Origin: an uncultured Verrucomicrobiae bacterium
GTDB taxonomy: Bacteria > Verrucomicrobiota > Verrucomicrobiia > Limisphaerales > J093
Assembly: GCA_937946835.1 (NCBI GenBank)
Contig: CALFAV010000006.1
Coordinates: 1-35,547, forward strand
DNA length: 35,547 nucleotides
Reading direction: 5' to 3'
Positions 1-7,378 of this stretch are shown in pieces. The notes under the pieces were generated by a model, which had not been told where the DNA came from, made no database searches, and saw only the letters and a program-made list of their open reading frames with translations. A program made the position numbers and the translations under genes. The number at the start of each line of letters is the position of its first letter. Positions within the stretch are counted from its first letter, which is position 1.

Positions 1-284
1 AGGTTAGCCGGGACCTGATTCAGGTCACGCCGTTGATGGAAACGATCGCCCACGCCTTCGCCTCCGACCCGCAGTTTGGCGACGTGACCGTGATCCACGA
101 TCCCTTCATCCGCGTCACCGAGGGCGTGGTGCTGGGGCAAACCGCCCTCCCCCACGCGCTCTGGCTGGTGGACACCCAACCCGTGGTGATCGGCGCCAAG
201 TATGTGTATCTCATCGTCCGGCTGGGGCCGAATGGTGAGATCAAGGAAGTCATCCCCACCAACGTCGTGGAGGCGACGCCATGA
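1..284 (+). CDS. 3' end of a truncated gene of unknown function
   Basis: The reading frame is open from the left edge of the window (first full codon at base 3) and ends in TGA at 282-284. About 93 C-terminal residues are present and the true start lies outside. The fragment is rich in beta-branched residues (IAHAFASDPQFG, VVIGAKYVYLIVRLG) and has no cysteine, no membrane segment and no motif I recognise. Its stop overlaps the start of the next gene (ATGA at 281-284), so the two are probably translationally coupled and part of one transcript. A start at TTG 33 or ATG 36 is possible in principle, but the upstream codons read naturally as protein, so truncation by the window edge is more likely. 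Function unknown. Confidence 0.7.
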   Translation, partial: VSRDLIQVTPLMETIAHAFASDPQFGDVTVIHDPFIRVTEGVVLGQTALPHALWLVDTQPVVIGAKYVYLIVRLGPNGEIKEVIPTNVVEATP

Positions 285-3200
285 AAGCTTTGCGATTTTT
301 GCGCGCCGCGCTCGCGGCCGCCGGCCTGGCCGGCGGGACTGCTGACGCCCAGCCGCCCGGTCCGGTCTTTTCCTTCGGTTCCGCCTATCTCGGCGCGGAT
401 TTCAACGGCGACGGCCGGCCGGACGCGGCCGTGGTGGACCTTGAATCCGGCGCCTACCTCATCGGCTATGGTCAGCCGGGCGATGGCCTGCAGTGGACGT
501 CTTCCCGCCCGGGCGGCGTGGCCGGAGTCACCGGCGTGAGCGCCGGCCGGGTGTTGGACACCGCCCGCGACGCGCTGGTCCTGGCCGGACCGGACGCCAA
601 CCGCGTGCTGGTCCTGCCCGCTGAAGACCCGGTCCTCAACGGCGTCCCGCGCGAGGTGTTTGTGGGCGGCGTCGGCCCGGCGCAGGTGGCGGCACTGGAC
701 ATCGGCGGCGGCGGCAACACCGCCCACCACGACCTGTACGTCCTCACCGCTCTGAACAGCCCGCCCGCGCCCCGGCGCCGGGCGCTGGTGCGCTCCACCG
801 GGGCGGCCTTCTCGGTTCTCGGCGAGGCCAACGAGGCTGCCGAGGTGCTGCGCGCCCAGCCCGCCCGCCTCAAAACCGGCGTGGCCGACGTGCTCGGGCT
901 GTTGGTCGCCACGCCCGGCGCGGGCGATGAATTTCGCCTCGTCAGCCTGACCACTGGCGCGCCGGTCAACCTCGCCACGGCCGCCGGCGTGCCCGACGCC
1001 GCCCAGGTGCTCAACCACCGCTTCACCGCGGCAGCGCTGTTCGACTTCGTGTTTCATGCCCCCGGTGCCAATGCCATTCACCATCGCCGCGTGACCGAGC
1101 CGGTGCCGGGCACCTTCAACCTGAGCGCCGGCGCAAACTTCCCGCTGGGCTTCAACGCCGAGGCGCTGTTCGTGATCCCCACGGCCACGGGCGGCCGGCT
1201 GCTGGCCCTGCGCAACGGCGGGGCGACGGCCGTGCTGCTGAATTTCGACGGCTCGGGCGCGCCGACGGTGTTCCAGACCCTCGCCGCCCCGGCTGGCGAA
1301 CGGTTCGGCGGCGCGGTGGCGACGGCCAACGGCTTCGTGGCCTTCTCCGGCGCGGACGGCCGGCCCGCGCGCTTCCATCGCTACCAGGACGCGGGTGGCG
1401 CTTACACCTTGGCCGAGAGCGGTGCGCTGGACCTGCTCAACCGCCATGCCGGCGGCGCCAACGTTTTCCTGTTCCAGTTCGAGCCGTTTGTCTCGCCCGC
1501 GCCCAACCTGGTCCAGCGCCTGGCCGCCGGTGATTGGACCTCCAAGCCGGTCATTGGCGGCGCGCCGCCGAAGATCACCGTGGACGTGTGGACCTTCCAG
1601 GGCGCCACCCAGGGGCTCCGCAGTCCCACGCCGCGCGCCGTGGCCAACGTGACGCCGCCGGCCGCGTTCGGTTTGGTCAACCAGTACCACGAGGCCATCT
1701 CGGTCTTCAGCTATCTCCCGCCCACCGGCGACGAGGTGGCGGACGTGACCATCAGTCCGCCGTCGGGGCCGCAGCCGGGGGCAATAAACGTCACCCTCAC
1801 CGCTTCGCTCGCCGGGGCGACGATCTTGTACCGCACCAACCCGGCCTCGGCTTGGCTCACCTACACCGCGCCGTTCCCGGTCTATTTCGACACCACCGTC
1901 AGTTGCTACGCCCAGCAGGGCGGCGGCAGCAACCGCAAGTCCCCGGTCCGCCACGCCACCTACACCTTCCCGGCCGATCAGTGGACGCTCGATTCGGACA
2001 ACGACGGTGTGCCGGACTTCGTCGAGCTGGGCCTCGATGCCAACGGCAATGGCATCCCCGATTATCGTGAGCTTGGCGCCGGCCTGGACCCGGTCACGAG
2101 CCTCAAGGACGCCGACGGTGACGGCTTCAACGACCTCGAGGAAATCGTGGCCGGCACCAATCCCTATAATGCCTCCAGCCGGCCGGCCGGCCCGCGGCTC
2201 GATGACGGCTCGGGCTTTGATCTCTACGTGACCCCGCGTCCGTTGGACGGCACCCTCCCCGGGCCGGCGCTGGCCCGCACCGGCGTGACCGTGCGCGCCT
2301 TCAACCTCGCCGGCGACCTGCTCGGCTCCGCCCTCACCGCCAACCTCGCCGTGCCCGGCGTGCTCAATCCCGCCGCGCGTTTGCAGAACCTCGGCGTGGA
2401 CGACCGGCAGCGCCTGCTGGCCATCGCCACTGACCCGCACTTCCCCATCCAGACTGCGGCGGCGGACAAGAACCTCGGCCGCGAACTGCTGGCGCTTGAG
2501 CCCATCCCCTCGCAGGACGCCGGGCTGGACGTGATCTTCACGCCCGGTCCGGGCACGCCGGCACAGCAGGCCGCCGCCTGGCGCGCCGCCGCCCAGGCCG
2601 CCGCCGCGGCGCGTCCACGCACACGCGTCATCACCGCCATCGGGCCGCAGGACACGCTCGCCGCCCTGCTCACCGAGCGGAAATTCGAGCTGCTGCTCCA
2701 GGCTCGCGGTCTGCCGCCGACCAACCAGCTCACCCTGTTCCCCGCCCGGGCGGGGGACGTGGACCGCTACTTCCCCGGCAGCGACGCCCTGCTGGCGCTC
2801 GAGCAAGAAGACGCCGGCCAGCCGGCGCACCGGCTGGTGACCGTGCAACAGGGCCTGCTCGCCGCCCTGGCCGGCCCGGGGGCCAATGTCACCGCGCTGC
2901 GGGCGCTGGCGAACGACGTGTACCGCCTCAGCAGCCTCTCGAACAACGCCGCGCCCGGCCAGTACGTGTTGCCCGTCGAGGCGCTGCGGCAGTTCCTCCG
3001 GGCCGGCACCCTGCCGTCGAATTACCTGGCCGCCAGCACCCTGACGCCGGCGCAGCGCACCGCGGCCTCGAATGCGGTGGTCGAACTGATGGCCCTCAAC
3101 TTCGCCCGGCCGAAGGTGAACCTGAACCTGACCGTGCTGCCCACCCCCATGCCCGAGGGGTGTACGGTGCTCAGCGACGGCGCGCAGACCTGGAGCCTGC

Positions 3201-3778
3201 AGTTCGCCGGTGGAGGCAGCTACCTGTTCCCGGACTTCGATCTGGTGCCGGGCACGATGGTCCAGGCCATCGGCTACGCGGACGTGGACCCGGGCGGGTG
3301 CGCCGACCACGGGCTGGAGGTGATTGCCGCCGCCGTGCTCGCGATCCCGGCGGTGCCGGTGCTGGATGCCGACGGCGACCTGCTGCCCGACAACTTCGAG
3401 TGCGCCTTTTTCGGCGGCCTGGCCGAAGGCCCGTACGGCGACAAGGACGGCGACGGCTACTCGAACCTGCAGGAGTTCCTCGATGGCACCGACCCGAACG
3501 ACGCCGCCATCAAGGGTGCCGGACCGCCGGTGGTGTTGCTGCCGCCGGCGCTGGATCTGGTGCTCAAGCCGGGGGGCAAGCTGGGTGTGGTGTGGAAATT
3601 CCCCGCCGCCTACGCGGGCAAGTTCCTGTTCGTGGTCGAGGCGGCAGACACGTTGGGCGGCGGGTTTGCACCCACGGGCATCGGGCCGGGGTACAAGGGC
3701 AACGACGAGTTCGAGGTGGAACTGCCGCGGCCCGAGGGCCCCACCCGCTTCTACCGCTTCTACATGAAGCCGCGCTGA
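281..3778 (+). CDS. Large secreted FG-GAP / thrombospondin type 3-like repeat protein
   Basis: A 1165-residue exported protein. Residues 1-24 form a signal peptide ending near TADAQPP. A single FG-GAP/VCBS-like calcium loop (DFNGDGRPDAAVVD) lies at about 45-60 and suggests a beta-propeller-like N-terminal half. Residues about 487-550 resemble the chitobiase/beta-hexosaminidase C-terminal-type domain (ISPPSGPQPGAINVTLTAS, then ATILYRT). Acidic loops of thrombospondin type 3 kind occur at about 570-635 (DSDNDGVPDF, DANGNGIPDY, DADGDGFNDL) and again at about 1026-1075 (DADGDLLPDN, DKDGDGYSNL); in this family they bind calcium. The last 80 residues (VVEAADTLGGGF to FYRFYMKPR) resemble the C termini of two other exported proteins in the window. 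No catalytic signature was seen, so a structural or adhesive surface role is an inference. The start overlaps the preceding stop (ATGA). Confidence 0.85.
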   Translation: MKALRFLRAALAAAGLAGGTADAQPPGPVFSFGSAYLGADFNGDGRPDAAVVDLESGAYLIGYGQPGDGLQWTSSRPGGVAGVTGVSAGRVLDTARDALVLAGPDANRVLVLPAEDPVLNGVPREVFVGGVGPAQVAALDIGGGGNTAHHDLYVLTALNSPPAPRRRALVRSTGAAFSVLGEANEAAEVLRAQPARLKTGVADVLGLLVATPGAGDEFRLVSLTTGAPVNLATAAGVPDAAQVLNHRFTAAALFDFVFHAPGANAIHHRRVTEPVPGTFNLSAGANFPLGFNAEALFVIPTATGGRLLALRNGGATAVLLNFDGSGAPTVFQTLAAPAGERFGGAVATANGFVAFSGADGRPARFHRYQDAGGAYTLAESGALDLLNRHAGGANVFLFQFEPFVSPAPNLVQRLAAGDWTSKPVIGGAPPKITVDVWTFQGATQGLRSPTPRAVANVTPPAAFGLVNQYHEAISVFSYLPPTGDEVADVTISPPSGPQPGAINVTLTASLAGATILYRTNPASAWLTYTAPFPVYFDTTVSCYAQQGGGSNRKSPVRHATYTFPADQWTLDSDNDGVPDFVELGLDANGNGIPDYRELGAGLDPVTSLKDADGDGFNDLEEIVAGTNPYNASSRPAGPRLDDGSGFDLYVTPRPLDGTLPGPALARTGVTVRAFNLAGDLLGSALTANLAVPGVLNPAARLQNLGVDDRQRLLAIATDPHFPIQTAAADKNLGRELLALEPIPSQDAGLDVIFTPGPGTPAQQAAAWRAAAQAAAAARPRTRVITAIGPQDTLAALLTERKFELLLQARGLPPTNQLTLFPARAGDVDRYFPGSDALLALEQEDAGQPAHRLVTVQQGLLAALAGPGANVTALRALANDVYRLSSLSNNAAPGQYVLPVEALRQFLRAGTLPSNYLAASTLTPAQRTAASNAVVELMALNFARPKVNLNLTVLPTPMPEGCTVLSDGAQTWSLQFAGGGSYLFPDFDLVPGTMVQAIGYADVDPGGCADHGLEVIAAAVLAIPAVPVLDADGDLLPDNFECAFFGGLAEGPYGDKDGDGYSNLQEFLDGTDPNDAAIKGAGPPVVLLPPALDLVLKPGGKLGVVWKFPAAYAGKFLFVVEAADTLGGGFAPTGIGPGYKGNDEFEVELPRPEGPTRFYRFYMKPR

Positions 3779-3780
3779 GC

Positions 3781-3801
3781 GCCCGGGCCCACGCCCCGGG
3801 C
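3781..3801. terminator. Possible bidirectional terminator hairpin between convergent genes
   Basis: A 7-bp perfect inverted repeat (GCCCGGG at 3781-3787, CCCGGGC at 3795-3801) lies in the 32-base gap between two convergent genes. No T-run follows on either strand, so it would be a weak or Rho-assisted terminator at best. Confidence 0.3.
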
Positions 3802-3810
3802 CGCGCCCGG

Positions 3811-4578
3811 CTATTCCAGGTCGTACAGGGAGTTGTCGGCGGACAAGAAACCGGTCCCGGCGGCCACGTGCCCGGCGCCGTCCTGGTTTTCGGTGAACCG
3901 CCCGCGCCACGCCGCCGCATGGCCGTCGCAGAACGCGACGTTGCTCCGCCCGCCATGCCGGAAACCCTGCGTCCCCGCCCAGCGCCCGCGGAAGGCGGCG
4001 TCGCCCGGGTTGGGCCAGGGCGCCCGCATGAATTTGTTCGCCCCGCCCGCGTACTCGCCGTCTCCGAACAACGCAGTGGCGGCGGGTTGTTTCACGTCGC
4101 TGACCCGCGCCGGCTCGGGGATGCTCTCAAGCTGGCCGTGGCCGAGGTAGCTGGTGTTGTAGTTGTAGCCGGTGTGCGGGTCGGCCAACCAGTTGGCCGG
4201 GCCGCGCCAGGCGGGGCATTGCTGGATTTGTCCCACGGGCAGCCCCTCCCAAAGCAGGCCGGCGGTGACCTGCGGCGGTTGGCTCAGGCGCGTGGTGAAG
4301 TCCCAGGCCCGGATCACGGTCACCCCCGCCTCGACCGTGCTCGCGTAGGCGGGCGGGTAGGTTTGGTGGTACGCGTCGGTGTAGGTCTGCGCCGCCAGCG
4401 CCAACTGCCGGAGTTGGCTCAGGCACGCCGCGCGGCGGGCGCTGCTTTGGGAACGGGCCAGGGCGGGTAACAACAAGGCCGCCAACAACCCGATCACCGC
4501 CACCACCACGAGCAGTTCGACCAGCGTAAAACCGCCGGCGCCGCGGGCGCGACAGGGGACAAGGCCGTCGGCGCTCAT
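3811..4578 (-). CDS. Pseudopilin-like protein with N-terminal methylation motif and H-X9-DG domain
   Basis: A 255-residue protein with a prepilin leader and type IV pilin-like N-terminal helix (GGFTLVELLVVVAVIGLLAA at residues 15-34), cut by prepilin peptidase in this family. The C-terminal half carries the H-X9-DG signature (H followed by GGRSNVAFC, then DG), typical of the abundant pseudopilins of Verrucomicrobiota and Planctomycetota. The ATG at 4578 overlaps the stop of the upstream gene (ATGA at 4575-4578). This start places the FTLVEL motif at the normal distance from the N terminus; the frame also runs open further upstream, but that stretch is coding in the neighbour's frame. Being third in a B12-riboswitch operon suggests a role in surface assembly or substrate capture rather than general secretion. 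That role is inference. Confidence 0.88.
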   Translation of the reverse strand: MSADGLVPCRARGAGGFTLVELLVVVAVIGLLAALLLPALARSQSSARRAACLSQLRQLALAAQTYTDAYHQTYPPAYASTVEAGVTVIRAWDFTTRLSQPPQVTAGLLWEGLPVGQIQQCPAWRGPANWLADPHTGYNYNTSYLGHGQLESIPEPARVSDVKQPAATALFGDGEYAGGANKFMRAPWPNPGDAAFRGRWAGTQGFRHGGRSNVAFCDGHAAAWRGRFTENQDGAGHVAAGTGFLSADNSLYDLE

Positions 4579-6176
4579 GGTCGTTCCAGGCGCAAGCGGT
4601 AAAAAGCGGCCGCGGCCGGCGGCGCCGGATCGCGCAGGTCCAGCGGCATGGTGCCGGTCGGTTCCACGGCGACCACCGGGACCCAGCGGGTGCAATCCGC
4701 GCTGCGCTCGAGCACATGCCGCCAGCCCGGCGTGGCGGCCGTTCGCACCGCGAAGCCCGCCGGCTGCCGAATCCACTCCAGCCGTGGAGCCGTCTCCTGC
4801 GCGACCACCCAGGCCGCCGCAGCGGGCACCTCGCGCAGGACCACCGCCCGTTCGCCGGGGAGAAACTCAAAGGCAACCGGGGTCCAATCTGCGCCGCCTC
4901 GCTGCCACACGACCAGATCGCGGCCGTCACCCGGGTAATCCGCGCCGACGAACAGTCGGGCCTCGGCGGCGAAGACCGGGGCGGGTTCGTCCAGCACGGG
5001 CTGCACCGCCAGTTCCGCAGCCGCCCGCACTGTCCCGGGCGATGCCGGGGGCAGGTCCGCTTCGGCCAGCGGCGCGGTGCGTACACGCGCCGGTCGGTCC
5101 AGGGCGTGGAGGGTGATTTCCAGGGCCGGATGGTTGGGTGTTTCGGGGCGCTGGAAACGCAGAGGCAACGATGACGCGCCCGGGTTTGCAGGAACCACCA
5201 GCAGGCTGTCTCCCAGCACCGCCGCTCGCACCGCCGCCAGCGCGTCCACCTCCCCACCGGCCCGGCCCGGCCGGCCCTCGATTTTCACGTAGCGGATGGC
5301 GGCGAAGCCGGATTCGCGCAGATCAAAACCCGTGCCGCCGCCCGCGCCGTCGTACAGCTCGATGGCCTCCGCGGCGGTCAGGGACCGCCCCGCGCCCGGC
5401 TCGAACCACGCGGCCAGCGCAGGGTTCACCGGCTTGGTGAAGTCCATGAGTTGGTCGGTCCAGGCGGTGCCGGCCCGATCCCAGTGGTACGCCTGCGTGG
5501 GAAAGGCGGTGTCGGCGAACGGTCCGTGCTCGTACCGGTACCAGGGCCAGGTTTCCCAGTTGGTCGGGTCTTCGCCCGGCCCGCCGGTGTAGCCGGGGCT
5601 GACCGAGACCAGCAGCGGCTCGAAAAAACCGCCTCCGCTCAGCCGCACCGTGTTCAGGTCAGTGCCGTCGTGGACCATGCCCGCCGCGGTGAAGGCGGCG
5701 TTGCCGAAGACCAGGAAGTCCACGCCGAACGGGTGAGCCGGGTCGTCGCGGATCGGTTCCTCGAAGCGCACCACCACCACACTGCCCGCGTCGAGCGTGA
5801 GCAACAGCTTGCGGCTTTGCGTGGGATCGAGGTGGTAGGCCGGTTCGACCAATTTGACCCGCCGCACGGCGGCGCCGCCCGACCACGTGCCCAGCGGGTC
5901 GTAAAACTCCGTGGCCGGCGGGCCGAGCACCGCCTGCGGGTCGTCGTAGGGTGACGGGCCGAACGGGCCGCGGGCGGCGACCACTTCGACCGCGAATCGC
6001 GCGGCCGAGAGCGGGTCGGCCCCGGCCGGCGACGCGCTCGGGGTGATTCCCAACCCGAGCAGTACGGCCGCGCCCGCGGCGGCGTGCGCCGCGACCCGAT
6101 GGTGGCCATCGCACCCACGCCGCGAGCTCGGCCGGCGAGGAATGGGAGCTTTCGAATGGAGGAGCCGCCCGCTCAC
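4575..6176 (-). CDS. Exported cell-surface protein of B12-riboswitch operon
   Basis: A 533-residue exported protein of unknown function. It starts at GTG 6176, overlapping the previous stop (GTGA at 6173-6176); there is no in-frame ATG before the hydrophobic segment. A long basic N-terminal region precedes a signal-like stretch (AAAGAAVLLGLGITPSASPA, about residues 33-52). The body is mostly beta-type sequence with the recognisable block PFGVDFLVFGNAAF at about 149-162, seen in uncharacterised surface proteins of Planctomycetota and Verrucomicrobiota. The C-terminal 75 residues (LEWIRQPAGF, then LERSADCTRWVPV, ending AAFYRLRLERP) form a module also present on two other secreted proteins here. 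No enzyme motif and no cysteine-rich metal site were seen. Transcribed between the PEP-CTERM gene and the pseudopilin, and likely repressed by cobalamin. Confidence 0.85.
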   Translation of the reverse strand: MSGRLLHSKAPIPRRPSSRRGCDGHHRVAAHAAAGAAVLLGLGITPSASPAGADPLSAARFAVEVVAARGPFGPSPYDDPQAVLGPPATEFYDPLGTWSGGAAVRRVKLVEPAYHLDPTQSRKLLLTLDAGSVVVVRFEEPIRDDPAHPFGVDFLVFGNAAFTAAGMVHDGTDLNTVRLSGGGFFEPLLVSVSPGYTGGPGEDPTNWETWPWYRYEHGPFADTAFPTQAYHWDRAGTAWTDQLMDFTKPVNPALAAWFEPGAGRSLTAAEAIELYDGAGGGTGFDLRESGFAAIRYVKIEGRPGRAGGEVDALAAVRAAVLGDSLLVVPANPGASSLPLRFQRPETPNHPALEITLHALDRPARVRTAPLAEADLPPASPGTVRAAAELAVQPVLDEPAPVFAAEARLFVGADYPGDGRDLVVWQRGGADWTPVAFEFLPGERAVVLREVPAAAAWVVAQETAPRLEWIRQPAGFAVRTAATPGWRHVLERSADCTRWVPVVAVEPTGTMPLDLRDPAPPAAAAFYRLRLERP

Positions 6177-6877
6177 GAAGCGCGCTCGGGTTGGGTGCCG
6201 GTCGCCCGGCGGGCACCTCCGGCCAGCAGCAGTGCGCCCAGCGCCAGCAAGGCCCAGGGGGCCGGCTCGGGCACGGCCGCCGGCACCGGTTCACCGGGCG
6301 CTGGGCCCGCGAAGCCGGGCGCGAAGCGGTAGCCGTCCCAGACGCCGTCGCTGAGCGTGCGGTCGGCCGCGCCGGTCATGGCCGACTCCCACGCCGCGGC
6401 CTCCGAGGCCCTGAGGTAGTAGGCCCAGAAGCCGGTGTTCCAGCCTTCGCGCCAGAGGTCGCCGGGGTCGGTGGCCGTGCGGGCGTCGTCGGGCGCGGTG
6501 TCCACGGCCAGGCCGCCGGCGTCGAAAGCAACGGGCGGGTTTACGGCGAAGACGCCGTTTTGGTTGTGGTCATAGCCCAGGCCGAAGACGGCCGTGCCCC
6601 AGCCGAACTGGCCGAGGTGGGCGTAGAGAAACGGATCGGCCTGAACCACGGCTTGGAGCATGTCCAGGCCGGTGGCCGTGCCCTCCCAGCGAAAGCCCCA
6701 GAGCAGGGAACGGGGCTCGGGTCCCTCCGGCCATTCAATCACCAGCGCGGCGCGCTGGGAGCCGGTGCCGGCCCACAGTTGGATGTCCTCCAGGGACGCG
6801 GCGAGGAGGTGGGGGTTGAGGGTGAGCGCCACCGCCGTGGCGACCCACGCACAAGCGCGATTTGGGATTTGCAGCAT
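6173..6877 (-). CDS. PEP-CTERM surface protein controlled by a cobalamin riboswitch
   Basis: A 234-residue exported protein. Residues 1-27 form a signal peptide (ACAWVATAVALTLNPHLLAA). The mature part has the blocks ALVIEWPEG, LLWGFRWEGTATG, AVFGLGYDHNQNGVF and RTLSDGVWDGYRFAPGF, a pattern I associate with PEP-CTERM proteins found behind cobalamin riboswitches. The C terminus is a textbook PEP-CTERM signal: VPEP at 202-205, a hydrophobic helix ALLALGALLLAGGA, then a basic RR tail. In systems with an exosortase this is cleaved and sorted to the cell surface. The ATG at 6877 fits the signal peptide; the frame stays open upstream only because it crosses the riboswitch. No Shine-Dalgarno is visible. 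It is first in the operon and overlaps the next gene by 4 bases. Molecular function unknown; cobalamin or cobalt capture is a hypothesis. Confidence 0.88.
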   Translation of the reverse strand: MLQIPNRACAWVATAVALTLNPHLLAASLEDIQLWAGTGSQRAALVIEWPEGPEPRSLLWGFRWEGTATGLDMLQAVVQADPFLYAHLGQFGWGTAVFGLGYDHNQNGVFAVNPPVAFDAGGLAVDTAPDDARTATDPGDLWREGWNTGFWAYYLRASEAAAWESAMTGAADRTLSDGVWDGYRFAPGFAGPAPGEPVPAAVPEPAPWALLALGALLLAGGARRATGTQPERAS

Positions 6878-6988
6878 GTCTGGTTTGCGGTGTTGGGGCC
6901 GGCGGCGCGTGCCAGCGGTCGCCGGCCCGGGTTCACGGCGAGACCAGACCGGAGGGGCGCCGGCCGGGCCGTCCGGCCCGAAAACACC

Positions 6989-7024
6989 AACGCCTTCCTC
7001 CGGCAAATCACGAAGGAAGGCGTT
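6989..7024 (-). terminator. Hairpin with T-rich tail in the riboswitch leader (putative expression platform)
   Basis: Perfect 11-bp inverted repeat: AACGCCTTCCT and AGGAAGGCGTT, arms at 6989-6999 and 7014-7024 with a 14-base loop. On the minus strand it is followed by GGTGTTTTC. It lies between the B12 box and the start codon, so it is the best candidate for a conditional terminator in the leader. Confidence 0.55.
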
Positions 7025-7078
7025 CCTGTGAAATTTCACCGACCCGACGCGGGCCGGGTGCGGCAAACTGGCCTCATC

Positions 7079-7123
7079 CTTCTCTTTGCGGAGAAGCGAT
7101 GCCACCCCACCCGGGGCGGCATC
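7079..7123 (-). promoter_or_regulatory. Two tandem hairpins just downstream of the B12 box
   Basis: Read on the minus strand, an 11-bp stem with a 4-base loop (arms 7113-7123 and 7098-7108, one G-T pair) is followed two bases later by a 6-bp stem with loop CGCAAA (7079-7096). Neither is followed by a T-run. They may be part of the switching region between aptamer and first gene, or alternative pairing partners of it. Confidence 0.45.
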
Positions 7124-7129
7124 CGACGA

Positions 7130-7310
7130 GCATGCGCCGGCCGGTCTCCTGACTCGCGGGCTTCGGACCTTGCCCCCGCCTTCCCGCCGCAGCAGTGGCT
7201 CCGAGGGGGTTTGTAGCCCGTCACAGTGGCGCAACCGTCCCCGATTCTCACGGGGTTCCCGGGCGCCGGCGCACGGTCCAACCGGTCACGGGACCGGTCT
7301 CTGTCAAAGA
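7130..7310 (-). promoter_or_regulatory. Cobalamin (B12) riboswitch aptamer
   Basis: On the minus strand the conserved blocks of the AdoCbl/B12 riboswitch appear in order. These are GGGAACCCCGTGAGAATCGG, then GCGCCACTGTGACGG, then GCCACTG followed by CGGGAAGGC, then AAGCCCGCGAGTCAGGAGAC (the B12 box, 7144-7163). Their spacing and order match the family consensus. The aptamer lies 253 bases upstream of the PEP-CTERM gene and on the same strand, so it should repress the three-gene operon at 6877-3811 when cobalamin is abundant. The exact ends of the P1 stem are uncertain by about 10 bases. Confidence 0.96.
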
Positions 7311-7378
7311 TCGCGTGCAGCGTGGCGTCGGGCGGCGGCGAAGGCAAGCCTCTTTCGGCCGACGGCGCGGCGCTGGCC

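Noticed and set aside
20-3910. 1296-codon open frame on the minus strand opposite the large secreted protein
   Set aside because: Arg/Gly/His-rich, without signal peptide or domain order, and exactly antisense to a gene with clear domains; a high-G+C shadow.
6878-7234. N-terminal extension of the PEP-CTERM gene to 7234
   Set aside because: The extension would translate the cobalamin riboswitch itself; the signal peptide starts at the ATG at 6877.
7301-7378. Terminator for the carboxypeptidase gene between its stop and the riboswitch
   Set aside because: No stable stem followed by T residues was found in the short gap.
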